From the NCBI GenBank assembly GCA_964537995.1, contig CAZICW010000009.1:1-43972 (forward strand): DNA of 43,972 nt, written 5' to 3'. The translations under genes and the position numbers were made by a program. Under the pieces are notes generated by a model that searched no databases, was not told the DNA's origin, and saw only the letters and a program-made list of their open reading frames with translations. Below are positions 33,333 to 40,803 of this stretch, piece after piece. Each line of letters opens with the position of its first letter. The first letter of the stretch is position 1. The stretch comes from JAFLUQ01 sp964537995. Its GTDB lineage: Bacteria; Bacillota; Clostridia; UMGS1883.

Positions 33333-36300
33333 TTAGAGTGCTTCCCACTCGATTTCTACGCCTTCGTCCTCTGTGTCGTCGTCAACAGGTTCTGTATCCT
33401 CAACAGTATCTGTGTCGTCATCTGTATCGTCTATGATTTCGTCACTGTCAACTGTTTCTTCATCGTCAACGCTGCTTGTTTCTGCAGCATAGCCGAGAGT
33501 TATGGAGGATTCGTCATAGATGTCGCTGTCCGCGGCAAACTTGTAAGCTACGATATCATAGATGTCGCCTCTGTTTGCCTGAAGGTCGATGTCGCTCAAA
33601 TCAGCAATGCTTGTGTCATACAGTCTGATATATGCAAGACCGAGCTGACCCTTGCTGAAGCGGAGTGCGCTTGCAGCCTTATTGCTGGATACGGAAACAT
33701 CGGAAAGTCTTACACTGCTTGTGCCGTCTGTAAGGTCAACAAGAGTGATTGTTGCGGAGCTGCCGGGTCTGAAGCCGGACTCGTCGCAAAGACCGGAGAA
33801 TATAACCTTGTCGCTGGAAGAGCTGAGATCTCTTGTAGCTTCAACGTCGATGCAAGCGATACCCTGAAGTACGCGGTCGCCGTTGCTTGCTTCGTAAAGG
33901 TCTCTGTCATCTACCATTGTGGGAGAACCTACAACCTTGCTGTTTTCAACTTCAAGCAAAGCAATCTCACGAATGTCGTCGCTGTCTGTGATATAATCAC
34001 CGCTGCTGATGTCGGCAATCTGGAGAATCGAACCCTTTGTGAGTTCGCAAACGCCGTCTTCAATCATGAATGTTTCCGCAACTGTGGGATCGTCCTCGTT
34101 GTAGATTATGAAGCTGAAGCTCTTGCCGCCCTTATAGCCGTTAACCGTGATAGCGTTGTCGCCGTCGATATACTTAACGGATGTGCTGGATACGATGAAT
34201 ACCTTGCTGTCCTCGGGGATAGCCGTTGTAAGATCCATAGCCAGAACCGCAACAACCGCGTCGCTGTCACCGTAGTAATAGAAGTTGTCGCCGCCGTAGG
34301 TTTCGCCGTCCGCAAAGAAGCCGGAAACCGTGCCTACGGATACGTTGTCGGAATCGTCAATGTCGTCACTGTCAACATTGAATACAACCGTGGAATTTGT
34401 GAAGGTTGCGCCGCCTATAGTAAGATCCTCGGCGTCATAAGCCTTCTTTGTGCTGAGCTTACCGAGCTCATAATCATCGTAACCCGCGATGATAACCTTG
34501 TTAACAAGGGGATTGCCGTTGCTTGTGCCGCTCGTTGTGAACTTAACAAGACGGGTGCTGAATTCGGGAAGAATCTCATCTACGAACAGATTGTACATAT
34601 CTTCCTTGTCGGTGAGAGTAGGTGTTCTCTTACCGCTTTCATCGTAAACGGAGAGCTTGGAAGCAAAGCTGTAGGTGTTGGCGCTGCCCTTCTCGTCAAC
34701 GATTACTATATCATAGTTCTTGGAAGCGATGCCTGTCTGCTTTTCGATAGCTACAACATAACCGAGGTCGCCGCCAACGGAAACCGTAAGGTCAGCGTAG
34801 GAGATAAGACCGTCAGCGTTGAGATAGAACATACCTTCGCCGTTTACAAGGTCATTGTAGCTGAGGTTGCTTCTCGGAGAGATGCCGATGCCGGACTTGC
34901 CGGAAATCGTGTATGTTTCGGAATCGCTGTCGTACTCTGTTACAGAGCCTTCAAGTGTATCGGAGGATACGGTGTAGATAAAGATATCGCCGCCGTCCTT
35001 CTCAATTGTTGTAATCGTATCGCCTTCGGCGAGTTCGCTTACGTCGATATAGGTTTCGCCCTTAACGAAGAGCTTAAGAACGTCTTCATCCTCGGGATCG
35101 TAATCCTCGATGTCACCTACATAGGTTTCAAAGGACCAAACGTCGTCTTCCTCTTCAATCTTTTCGATAACGGCTTCATCTGTGTACTTGCTTATGATAA
35201 TGTACTCAACATCGCCGTCGCTGTCGTTGTCGATGAACTCAACAACGCCGCCTTCGCCAAGCTCGTTCTCATAAGAGCTTGTATCGGTGTAGTCGTCTTC
35301 GGAATCGGTAACATAACTGCCGCCGTTGTTCTCGTAGTTTACGAATACCTTAACTTCGCCCTCGTCAGCGAATGTGAGCTTATAGGTCTTCTTGTTGCTT
35401 CTGTAGTAAACCTTTGAGTCGCCGCCGTCGGGCTCTTCGTCTTCCTCAAACTGGTCGCTCGTAACGGTTGTTACGGTGTTCTTGCTTCCCTTAGCGGAAA
35501 TAGCGAAGATTGTGTCAAGGTCTGTGTCGTCGTCAACGCCAACGTAAGCTACGCAGGCATAACCGAGAAGAGAAGCCGCGGCTGTGCCGCCCTCAGCGAA
35601 CTCGGATACTTCAAAGAAGTCGCCCTTGGATACGTCGTCCGTGATATAATTGCTGTTGGGATAATCGTCAGCGGAATATCTCTTGTTGGCAACAAGCTCA
35701 ACCATTGTGTCCTTGGGATCGTAGCTCTCGTCTGTGAGGTAAGATCCGGAAACAACGACTTCAAGCTTTTCAACACCGAGGTTGGAAAGGATTGTCTTTG
35801 TGTCGTCGGGCTGATAGGAAATCTCGCCCGTGTTGGTGTAGCCGTAAGATGTCATGTTGGGAACTTCAAGCGAGTTGTAGATAAGCTTCGCAACTGTCGC
35901 GCGTGTAGCGGCAACGCCTACGGAGCCTGTAGCGCCGGAGGAAATACCCTCGGAAGCCGCTACTGCGAGATAACCCTGGGGATAACCGCCCTGGTGCTCG
36001 ATGATTGAAGATGTGTAGCCGAGACCGGCAACGATCATCTTAACAACCTGCTCATACGTTACATCCGCGTTGGGAGCGAATGTGCCGTCGCCCATACCGG
36101 AAATGATGCCCTTGGAATATGCCGCGTTGATGTAGCCTACGGCCCAGTTGCTCGAGTCAACGTCCGTGAAAGCGGATGTGCCGCCTACAGGGGAGAGACC
36201 GAAGGTGTTGCACATGATTGTGGCAACCTCGGCGCGGGTGATTGTGTTGTCAGGCTTAAATGTGCCATCTTCATAACCGTTGATAATACCAAGGTTATTG

Positions 36301-36434
36301 AGGATGTTCACAGCCTCTGCGTAGCCTTTTGTGCTGGGAACGTCGCTGAATGCTGCAAAAGATGTTGCAATACCCATCGTAAGAACCATAGCAACAGCAA
36401 GAACTATCGCAACTGACTTCTTGAGATTGTTCAT
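33333..36434 (-). CDS. SLH-domain surface protein 2 (1033 residues), probable S-layer protein
   Basis: A secreted protein with a signal peptide (MNNLKKSVAIVLAVAMVL, cleavage after ATSFA). Three N-terminal SLH repeats span about 28-195, marked by INGYEDGTFKPDNTITRAEV, ISGMGDGTFAPNADVTYEQV and a third, more diverged repeat (VGVAATRATVAKLIYNSL). The remaining 830 residues are beta-rich, with many Asp, Ser and Thr. They end in a strongly acidic tail (DDTDDDTDTVEDTE), consistent with Ca2+ binding or wall exclusion. N-terminal SLH plus a large beta-region is the S-layer layout, opposite to protein 1, where SLH is C-terminal. The ATG follows AGGAGG. Tandem promoters and tandem terminators suggest high expression. 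Confidence 0.9.
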   Translation of the reverse strand: MNNLKKSVAIVLAVAMVLTMGIATSFAAFSDVPSTKGYAEAVNILNNLGIINGYEDGTFKPDNTITRAEVATIMCNTFGLSPVGGTSAFTDVDSSNWAVGYINAAYSKGIISGMGDGTFAPNADVTYEQVVKMIVAGLGYTSSIIEHQGGYPQGYLAVAASEGISSGATGSVGVAATRATVAKLIYNSLEVPNMTSYGYTNTGEISYQPDDTKTILSNLGVEKLEVVVSGSYLTDESYDPKDTMVELVANKRYSADDYPNSNYITDDVSKGDFFEVSEFAEGGTAAASLLGYACVAYVGVDDDTDLDTIFAISAKGSKNTVTTVTSDQFEEDEEPDGGDSKVYYRSNKKTYKLTFADEGEVKVFVNYENNGGSYVTDSEDDYTDTSSYENELGEGGVVEFIDNDSDGDVEYIIISKYTDEAVIEKIEEEDDVWSFETYVGDIEDYDPEDEDVLKLFVKGETYIDVSELAEGDTITTIEKDGGDIFIYTVSSDTLEGSVTEYDSDSETYTISGKSGIGISPRSNLSYNDLVNGEGMFYLNADGLISYADLTVSVGGDLGYVVAIEKQTGIASKNYDIVIVDEKGSANTYSFASKLSVYDESGKRTPTLTDKEDMYNLFVDEILPEFSTRLVKFTTSGTSNGNPLVNKVIIAGYDDYELGKLSTKKAYDAEDLTIGGATFTNSTVVFNVDSDDIDDSDNVSVGTVSGFFADGETYGGDNFYYYGDSDAVVAVLAMDLTTAIPEDSKVFIVSSTSVKYIDGDNAITVNGYKGGKSFSFIIYNEDDPTVAETFMIEDGVCELTKGSILQIADISSGDYITDSDDIREIALLEVENSKVVGSPTMVDDRDLYEASNGDRVLQGIACIDVEATRDLSSSSDKVIFSGLCDESGFRPGSSATITLVDLTDGTSSVRLSDVSVSSNKAASALRFSKGQLGLAYIRLYDTSIADLSDIDLQANRGDIYDIVAYKFAADSDIYDESSITLGYAAETSSVDDEETVDSDEIIDDTDDDTDTVEDTEPVDDDTEDEGVEIEWEAL

Positions 36435-36536
36435 GTCTCAAATCCTCCTAATTATAAATTTTTTGGAAGAGCTTTCTTCAGCGCCGCCCGAGTCTCTTCC
36501 GCCTCGGAGCGCACCGCCGCCCGTTTCCGGGCTTCT
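36435..36536 (-). promoter_or_regulatory. leader of SLH protein 2 with hairpins
   Basis: The proximal leader of about 100 bases contains a GCCCG-GAAA-CGGGC tetraloop hairpin (36519-36532), a CCGAG/CTCGG hairpin and a GAAGA/TCTTC hairpin before the SD. This resembles a stabilising 5' UTR of an abundant mRNA. No similarity to the SLH1 leader was seen. Confidence 0.5.
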
Positions 36537-36542
36537 ACCGTG

Positions 36543-36572
36543 ATTATAGCACCGCCCTCAAGGTTAAGTCAA
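36543..36572 (-). promoter_or_regulatory. proximal promoter of SLH protein 2
   Basis: On the minus strand TTGACT (36572-36567), an 18-base spacer and TATAAT (36548-36543). Confidence 0.7.
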
Positions 36573-36685
36573 GAGCTTTTTCGGAACTGTAACGGAAATG
36601 TAAAAAACGCGTTCTCCGCTACGGCTTCCGTCCCGCCCGACCCCCTCTCGGCGAAGTAATAAGCGCGGTTTGTCGGCTTGATTGT

Positions 36686-36714
36686 ATTCTACACAAATCG
36701 TGTGCAAAAGTCAA
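36686..36714 (-). promoter_or_regulatory. distal promoter of SLH protein 2
   Basis: On the minus strand TTGACT (36714-36709), a 17-base spacer and TAGAAT (36691-36686). It would add about 140 bases to the leader, including an ACGG-AAG-CCGT hairpin. The interval 36720-36850 beyond it is AT-rich and holds no gene that I see. Confidence 0.65.
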
Positions 36715-36856
36715 TATATTTTTATTTTTTGTAACATACGTTTAACATTTCTGTTTTTTTGCTCTCCGTTTTTGGAAATATTGCACGAATCGACGCTCAC
36801 GGGAGTATGGCCTGAAGGGAGCGAATTTGCAAAATACGCAAATTATCCGGCGTTTT

Positions 36857-36933
36857 TTCGACTGTTTTGACGAAAACTTTTCCTTTTCCGGTTTCCGCTT
36901 TCGACAAATTCACTCGGCGGCGCGCTGTATAAT
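36857..36933 (+). promoter_or_regulatory. Spo0A-dependent type promoter of spoIIE
   Basis: TATAAT lies at 36928-36933. The best -35 match is TCGACA at 36901-36906, giving a 21-base spacer, too long for sigma-A alone. That hexamer is part of an exact inverted 0A box (TTCGACA, 36900-36906). Further boxes are TGACGAA (36868-36874) and TTCGACT (36857-36863, one mismatch). B. subtilis spoIIE and spoIIG promoters have the same long spacing with 0A boxes over the -35. Confidence 0.65.
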
Positions 36934-36965
36934 TTAATCAGTAAATACATAAGGAGCGATTACAA

Positions 36966-39251
36966 ATGAAACAAAAATTTTCTCGGCTTTCGGGACTGCT
37001 TTCCGCCGCCGCGCCGCGAGCCGCGCTTTTCGTTACGGGGCTGCTGCTCTCACGCGCCGAAGGGATAGGCGGAGCGCGGCCGTTCGGCTTTGCCTTTTTC
37101 GCCGCCTGCGGAGGAGATCCGTTTGCCGCGGCGGGCGCCGCGCTGGGGCTTGTTTTGAGCGGCGCCGACTTGCTGACCGTCGGCGGCTTTGTGTTTTCCG
37201 CCGCGGTGTTCATGGCGGTTTTTCCGGGGATAAGAAAGGGGCGGCTTCCGTTCGTCGCCAAAAGGCAGTCCGCTTCGCTTGCGGCGATAATCGTTCCCGC
37301 TGTGGGGCTGTTTCTTCTTTTTATAAGCATGAGCGTGGGCGGCTATCCGCTGCTTTACGACTGTATTGTACTGCTGGCGGAGTCGGCGACGGTGTTTGTT
37401 TCGGCGGTCGCCTTCGGGAAGGCGTTGTCGCTGCTGCCGTCGCTGCACCTGCGGCGTACCCTTACCGGAGAGGAAACGCTTTGCATGGCTTTGCTTTTCG
37501 GCTGCTGCGTCAGCGGACTGTGCGGCATAAGGCTTTTCGGCAGTCTTGACATAGGCGAAACGCTCTGCGTCTTTCTTGTAATGATATACGCGATACGCTT
37601 CGGAAGTCTGCACGGAGGAGCCGCGGGCGCGGTAATGGGACTTATCTGCGCTCTTAGCCGAGGCAGAATCGACGCCTCTCCCGCGTCGTTCGCCGTAAGC
37701 GGAATCGCGGCGGGCTGTCTTAACAAAAAAGGGAAAATTGCCTCCTGCACGGCGTTCATACTTTCAAACGCCCTTGTCACCGCGCTTGCGAACGGCTCTG
37801 CCGAGGTATTGATAAATCTTTCCTGCTCCCTTGCGGCGGCGCTGTTGATTTTCCTTGTGCCGAGAAGGTTTTTCGAGGTTATAGACACGGTCGGCGCGGT
37901 CGCGTCCGCCGAGGATGTGCTGCTGCGAGACAGGCTCCGTCTTCTCGGCGCTGCGCTGTCAAACGCGGAAGCCGCAATGCGCGCGCTGTCTCCGTCCGCC
38001 GAGGAAACCGAGAAGCAGCTTTCCGAAAATATGCGCGGTCGCGCCGCCCGACGCATATGCAGCCGCTGCGGCCTGAAAAAATACTGCTGGGGACGCGACG
38101 GCAAAAACACCGACGAGGCGATGAACGCCATTGCCCAAGCGTTGGAAAGCGGCAAAAAGCCTTCCGCGGAGCTTGCGCCGCCGCACTGCATCCGTCCCGA
38201 GATTTTTGCCGCCGAGTTTGCGAAAATGCACGAGCTGTACCTTTGCGACCTTTCTTGGAGCGGCCGTCGCCGTGAGCTTCAATCCGCAATGCTCGCGGGC
38301 TTCGACGGCATAAAAGCGGCGGCGGAAAAGCTTGCCGACGGCGGCGGGGAAGCCGCCCTCTGCGACGAGCTGCTTGCCGATGACATACGTTCGCGTCTGC
38401 GCCGTCTCGGAATTGACGCGTGGGATATTTTTGTCACCGGCAGCCATGAGGATACCGAGGTGCGCCTTGCGCTCAGAAGCTGCGGCGAGCTGGGCTGCTG
38501 CGAGGAAATAGTTCCCGCCGTGCTTGAGCAGGCGACGGGGCTGAAATTCGCGAAAACCGGCCTTAAGGACTGCAATTCCTGCCGCTGCCGCTATGTTGTC
38601 GCTCCCGAATACGACATTGAAGCCGCCGTAGCGTCGGCAGTCAAGGAAAATCGGCGCGTCAGCGGCGACTATTCCGCTTGCTGTCTGCTCGGCCGCACAA
38701 CCTTTGTCATGGCGCTGTGCGACGGCTGCGGCAGCGGAGAAAAAGCGGCGCGCGAAAGCCGCTTCTGCGCAAGGCTGCTTATCTCCCTCCTCGAAGCGGG
38801 AATGGACGCCGAGGCCGCAATAAATTTGACAAATTCGATTATAATAGGAAGCGGAATTGACGGCTTTACCGCTATCGACCTCTGCATAGCCGAGCTGGGT
38901 CGCTCGGCAAGGCTTTACAAATGCGGCGGCGCGGCGACATATCTCCGCAAAAGCGGAGAAGCGGAGGAAATTTCCGCCGGCGGACTTCCCGCGGGAGTTT
39001 CTCCCACAGGGGGAGCCGAATGCTACGAACGCAGCATGGACGACGAAAGCACCCTCGTACTCATCAGTGACGGCGTCGCCCTTTCCGGCGACGGCTCCGA
39101 CTGGATAAAGGAGCTTATCGAGCATGGCAAGCTTGCCGCTCCGCAGCGTCTGGCTTCGGAAATACTAAATCGCGCGCGGGATTCCTCCGGCGGCGTCCCG
39201 CGCGACGACCTGACCGTCATAGCCGCGAATATAAGGAGGAAGCAGGCTTGA
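36966..39251 (+). CDS. spoIIE: stage II sporulation protein E, PP2C-type phosphatase
   Basis: SpoIIE dephosphorylates SpoIIAA to release sigma-F in the forespore and acts at the asymmetric septum. The 761-residue protein has an N-terminal membrane domain with about ten helices (20-310), a central regulatory region with a cysteine-rich patch (RRICSRCGLKKYCWGRDG near 360) and a C-terminal PP2C domain from about 555. Phosphatase aspartates are visible in ALCDGCGSGEKAA, VLISDGVAL and RDDLTVIAAN. The usual SDGMG appears as CDGCG, keeping the metal-binding Asp. AAGGAG precedes the ATG. The stop overlaps a TTG start of the next gene. Confidence 0.95.
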   Translation: MKQKFSRLSGLLSAAAPRAALFVTGLLLSRAEGIGGARPFGFAFFAACGGDPFAAAGAALGLVLSGADLLTVGGFVFSAAVFMAVFPGIRKGRLPFVAKRQSASLAAIIVPAVGLFLLFISMSVGGYPLLYDCIVLLAESATVFVSAVAFGKALSLLPSLHLRRTLTGEETLCMALLFGCCVSGLCGIRLFGSLDIGETLCVFLVMIYAIRFGSLHGGAAGAVMGLICALSRGRIDASPASFAVSGIAAGCLNKKGKIASCTAFILSNALVTALANGSAEVLINLSCSLAAALLIFLVPRRFFEVIDTVGAVASAEDVLLRDRLRLLGAALSNAEAAMRALSPSAEETEKQLSENMRGRAARRICSRCGLKKYCWGRDGKNTDEAMNAIAQALESGKKPSAELAPPHCIRPEIFAAEFAKMHELYLCDLSWSGRRRELQSAMLAGFDGIKAAAEKLADGGGEAALCDELLADDIRSRLRRLGIDAWDIFVTGSHEDTEVRLALRSCGELGCCEEIVPAVLEQATGLKFAKTGLKDCNSCRCRYVVAPEYDIEAAVASAVKENRRVSGDYSACCLLGRTTFVMALCDGCGSGEKAARESRFCARLLISLLEAGMDAEAAINLTNSIIIGSGIDGFTAIDLCIAELGRSARLYKCGGAATYLRKSGEAEEISAGGLPAGVSPTGGAECYERSMDDESTLVLISDGVALSGDGSDWIKELIEHGKLAAPQRLASEILNRARDSSGGVPRDDLTVIAANIRRKQA

Positions 39252-39523
39252 GCAGCAAAGAAAAGCGGATAATTGTTCTGAGCAATTTAAAATCTCAAAA
39301 TTTCGAGCAAGCGTTTTTTGTTCTCAGGGACGGCTGCGAGGAAAGCCGCAGCGCGGTTTTTGAAGCGGAACGCATTGTCGAGGAATATATTTTCCCCTCC
39401 TCGCCGCCGAAGCGCAAGCGTCCGCACTCCCGCCCGAGCATACCGGAATTTCTCCCCTTTGCTATAACCGCGGCCGCGGCAATCCTTGTCGGCGCGGCGG
39501 CAATCGTTATAAATATATTGTAG
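39248..39523 (+). CDS. small tail-anchored protein coupled to spoIIE
   Basis: A 91-residue protein starting at a TTG (39248) that overlaps the spoIIE TGA, with AAGGAGG 8 bases upstream. The N-terminal half (about 1-50, RIIVLSNLKSQNFEQAFFVL) is predicted alpha/beta with an acidic helix. A basic Pro-rich linker (SPPKRKRPHSRPS) follows. The C-terminus is one hydrophobic helix (PFAITAAAAILVGAAAIVIN), so it is probably tail-anchored with its N-terminus in the cytoplasm. I know no function. Expression with spoIIE points to a role early in sporulation, by inference. Confidence 0.75.
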   Translation: MSSKEKRIIVLSNLKSQNFEQAFFVLRDGCEESRSAVFEAERIVEEYIFPSSPPKRKRPHSRPSIPEFLPFAITAAAAILVGAAAIVINIL

Positions 39524-39531
39524 AAAAACGC

Positions 39532-39562
39532 AAAAAGGAGCCGTAAGGACGGCTCCTTTTTT
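39532..39562. terminator. bidirectional terminator after the spoIIE unit
   Basis: GGAGCCGT and ACGGCTCC form an 8-bp stem, extended by flanking A5 and T6 runs, with loop AAGG. It serves the plus-strand spoIIE unit and the convergent minus-strand gene whose stop is 5 bases away. Confidence 0.9.
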
Positions 39563-39566
39563 ATTT

Positions 39567-39980
39567 CTACCTTATTTCGTAGCCTCCGCGCACCATAAAA
39601 ATCGCGTCCGTATCGGCATAGGCTCCGCGTCCGTCGCCGACGGGTACAATCAAAAGATGATTCGGATATATTTCCGTCCCGTCCGACAAATCCCAGCCCG
39701 ACGTCGCGTCGCAGATTCCGCCCTTTTGCGTGGCAATGACCGACGCCGCGCCGCCGCGCAGGATAAGCTCGGTTCCGGCGTCGCAATACAGTTCCTCGCC
39801 CTTGTCGAGATTCACAATCTCAACCGATACTCCCGCCGCGCTGTCGATATACGGATAAACAACGCTGTCAATGTAGCTTTTTGAAATGAGCGGATCCTCG
39901 TCCGTTCCCGGCGCGGCGGCCGCCGTAACGCCGAACAGCGCGAACAGCGCCGCAATCGCCGATATTATTCGTTTGTTCAT
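39567..39980 (-). CDS. small secreted protein of a conserved uncharacterised Clostridia family
   Basis: A 137-residue protein with a signal peptide (IISAIAALFALFGVTAAAAP). The mature part carries SKSYIDSVVYPYID, then VEIVNLDKGEELYCDAGTEL, ILRGG and the ending NHLLIVPVGDGRG and MVRGGYEIR. I remember the pattern (coupling a GTELILR segment to NHLLI-P--DGRG and a MVRG-YEI end) from many Clostridia genomes without an assigned function. AAAGGAGAG precedes the ATG. It follows the toxin gene by 26 bases on the same strand and may share its transcript. Confidence 0.8.
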   Translation of the reverse strand: MNKRIISAIAALFALFGVTAAAAPGTDEDPLISKSYIDSVVYPYIDSAAGVSVEIVNLDKGEELYCDAGTELILRGGAASVIATQKGGICDATSGWDLSDGTEIYPNHLLIVPVGDGRGAYADTDAIFMVRGGYEIR

Positions 39981-40006
39981 ATATATCTCTCCTTTTGTTT
40001 GACTTA

Positions 40007-40381
40007 TCAGCCTTTTGTAAATGCGCTTCCTTCCTCGCGCCGTAATCCGAAGCTCACGGATATTGCGTCGTTGACCTTAACCATTTGAATCTCGTCAAGG
40101 CGACCGATTTTTTCGCGCAGCCGCTTTTTGTCAATGGTTCTTATCTGCTCCAAAAGCACAACGCTGTCCTTCTGAAGACCGTACTCGGTCGCCTCGATTT
40201 CAATGTGAGTGGGGAGCTTGGCTTTGTTTATGCGGCTGGTTATCGCCGCCGCAATCACAGTCGGGCTGTATTTGTTCCCGACGTCGTTTTGCACGACAAG
40301 CACCGGCCGCACGCCGCCCTGCTCCGAACCCACAACGGGGCTTAAATCCGCATAAAAAATGTCGCCTCGTTTAACAATCAC
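40007..40381 (-). CDS. ndoA: type II toxin, mRNA interferase (MazF/PemK family, NdoA/EndoA)
   Basis: A ribosome-independent mRNA interferase of 124 residues. It matches the Bacillus EndoA pattern: VKRGDIFYADLSPVVGSEQ, then GVRPVLVVQNDVGNKYSPT, ITSRINKAKLPTHIEI and LLEQIRTIDKKRL, with the catalytic Arg and Thr in RPVLV and AAITS. I start it at the GTG at 40381, 7 bases after the antitoxin stop, with a GGAG about 12 bases upstream; this aligns with the usual MIVKRGD start. A 17-residue longer frame overlaps the antitoxin and is unlikely. Confidence 0.93.
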   Translation of the reverse strand: MIVKRGDIFYADLSPVVGSEQGGVRPVLVVQNDVGNKYSPTVIAAAITSRINKAKLPTHIEIEATEYGLQKDSVVLLEQIRTIDKKRLREKIGRLDEIQMVKVNDAISVSFGLRREEGSAFTKG

Positions 40382-40388
40382 TGATTTT

Positions 40389-40664
40389 TCACTCTCCGAT
40401 AAAATTCTCGTAGGCGTATAACGCAATTTCATCGGCGGGAATAAAGTCGTTGGCGATTTTCAAATTGATTTCCGCCATTGCAAGGTATCCCTCCATCATG
40501 GCGGATTTCAGCTCCAGCCGCCGTTTTTCCTTTAGGTACGAACGGACGATCCGGATTATAAGATCATTTCTGTTGTTGTGTTCAAGCCTTGCCGTGAAGT
40601 CGATTTCCGACAACAGCGAATCCGGCAGACTCAAGGATATTTCCTTTTCGCAGGGCTGCGGCAT
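40389..40664 (-). CDS. ndoAI: CopG-type antitoxin (NdoAI/EndoAI)
   Basis: A 91-residue ribbon-helix-helix antitoxin. The N-terminal strand and helices (EISLSLPDSLLSEIDFTARL and RNDLIIRIVRSYLKEKR) form the dimeric DNA-binding domain. The C-terminal GYLAMAEINLKIANDF matches the GY-x-EMA-x-INL-x-I motif of Bacillus EndoAI, which covers the toxin active site. GAAGGAGG precedes the ATG. The pair sits directly downstream of alr, the arrangement seen in B. subtilis. Confidence 0.9.
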   Translation of the reverse strand: MPQPCEKEISLSLPDSLLSEIDFTARLEHNNRNDLIIRIVRSYLKEKRRLELKSAMMEGYLAMAEINLKIANDFIPADEIALYAYENFIGE

Positions 40665-40718
40665 AGCTGCTCCTCCTTCATATAAATTTCGGGATTCGAT
40701 TCCCTATTATATATGAAC

Positions 40719-40747
40719 ATTATACAGCGAATATTCGCCCGATACAA
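40719..40747 (-). promoter_or_regulatory. promoter and likely operator of the toxin-antitoxin operon
   Basis: On the minus strand TTGTAT (40747-40742), a 17-base spacer and TATAAT (40724-40719). The spacer contains a perfect 12-bp palindrome GCGAATATTCGC (40727-40738), and a near-palindrome GGGATTCGATTCCC (40691-40704) overlaps the predicted early transcript. Both are candidate operators for the antitoxin dimer. Confidence 0.65.
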
Positions 40748-40759
40748 CCCTTAAATTCA

Positions 40760-40803
40760 GGAAAACGCCCCAGCTATATGTAAATACGGGGAACGCGTTT
40801 TCC
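40760..40803 (-). terminator. possible terminator overlapping the alr 3' end
   Basis: GGAAAACG and CGTTTTCC form an 8-bp stem, with an inner CCCC/GGGG stem, spanning the last codons of alr. The U-run is short and lies within the stem, so this is a weak terminator at best. Confidence 0.35.

Noticed and set aside
36435..36965. Small protein-coding gene in the 531-base gap before spoIIE
   Set aside because: Short open frames here lack SD sites and the region is explained by two promoters, leader hairpins and Spo0A boxes.
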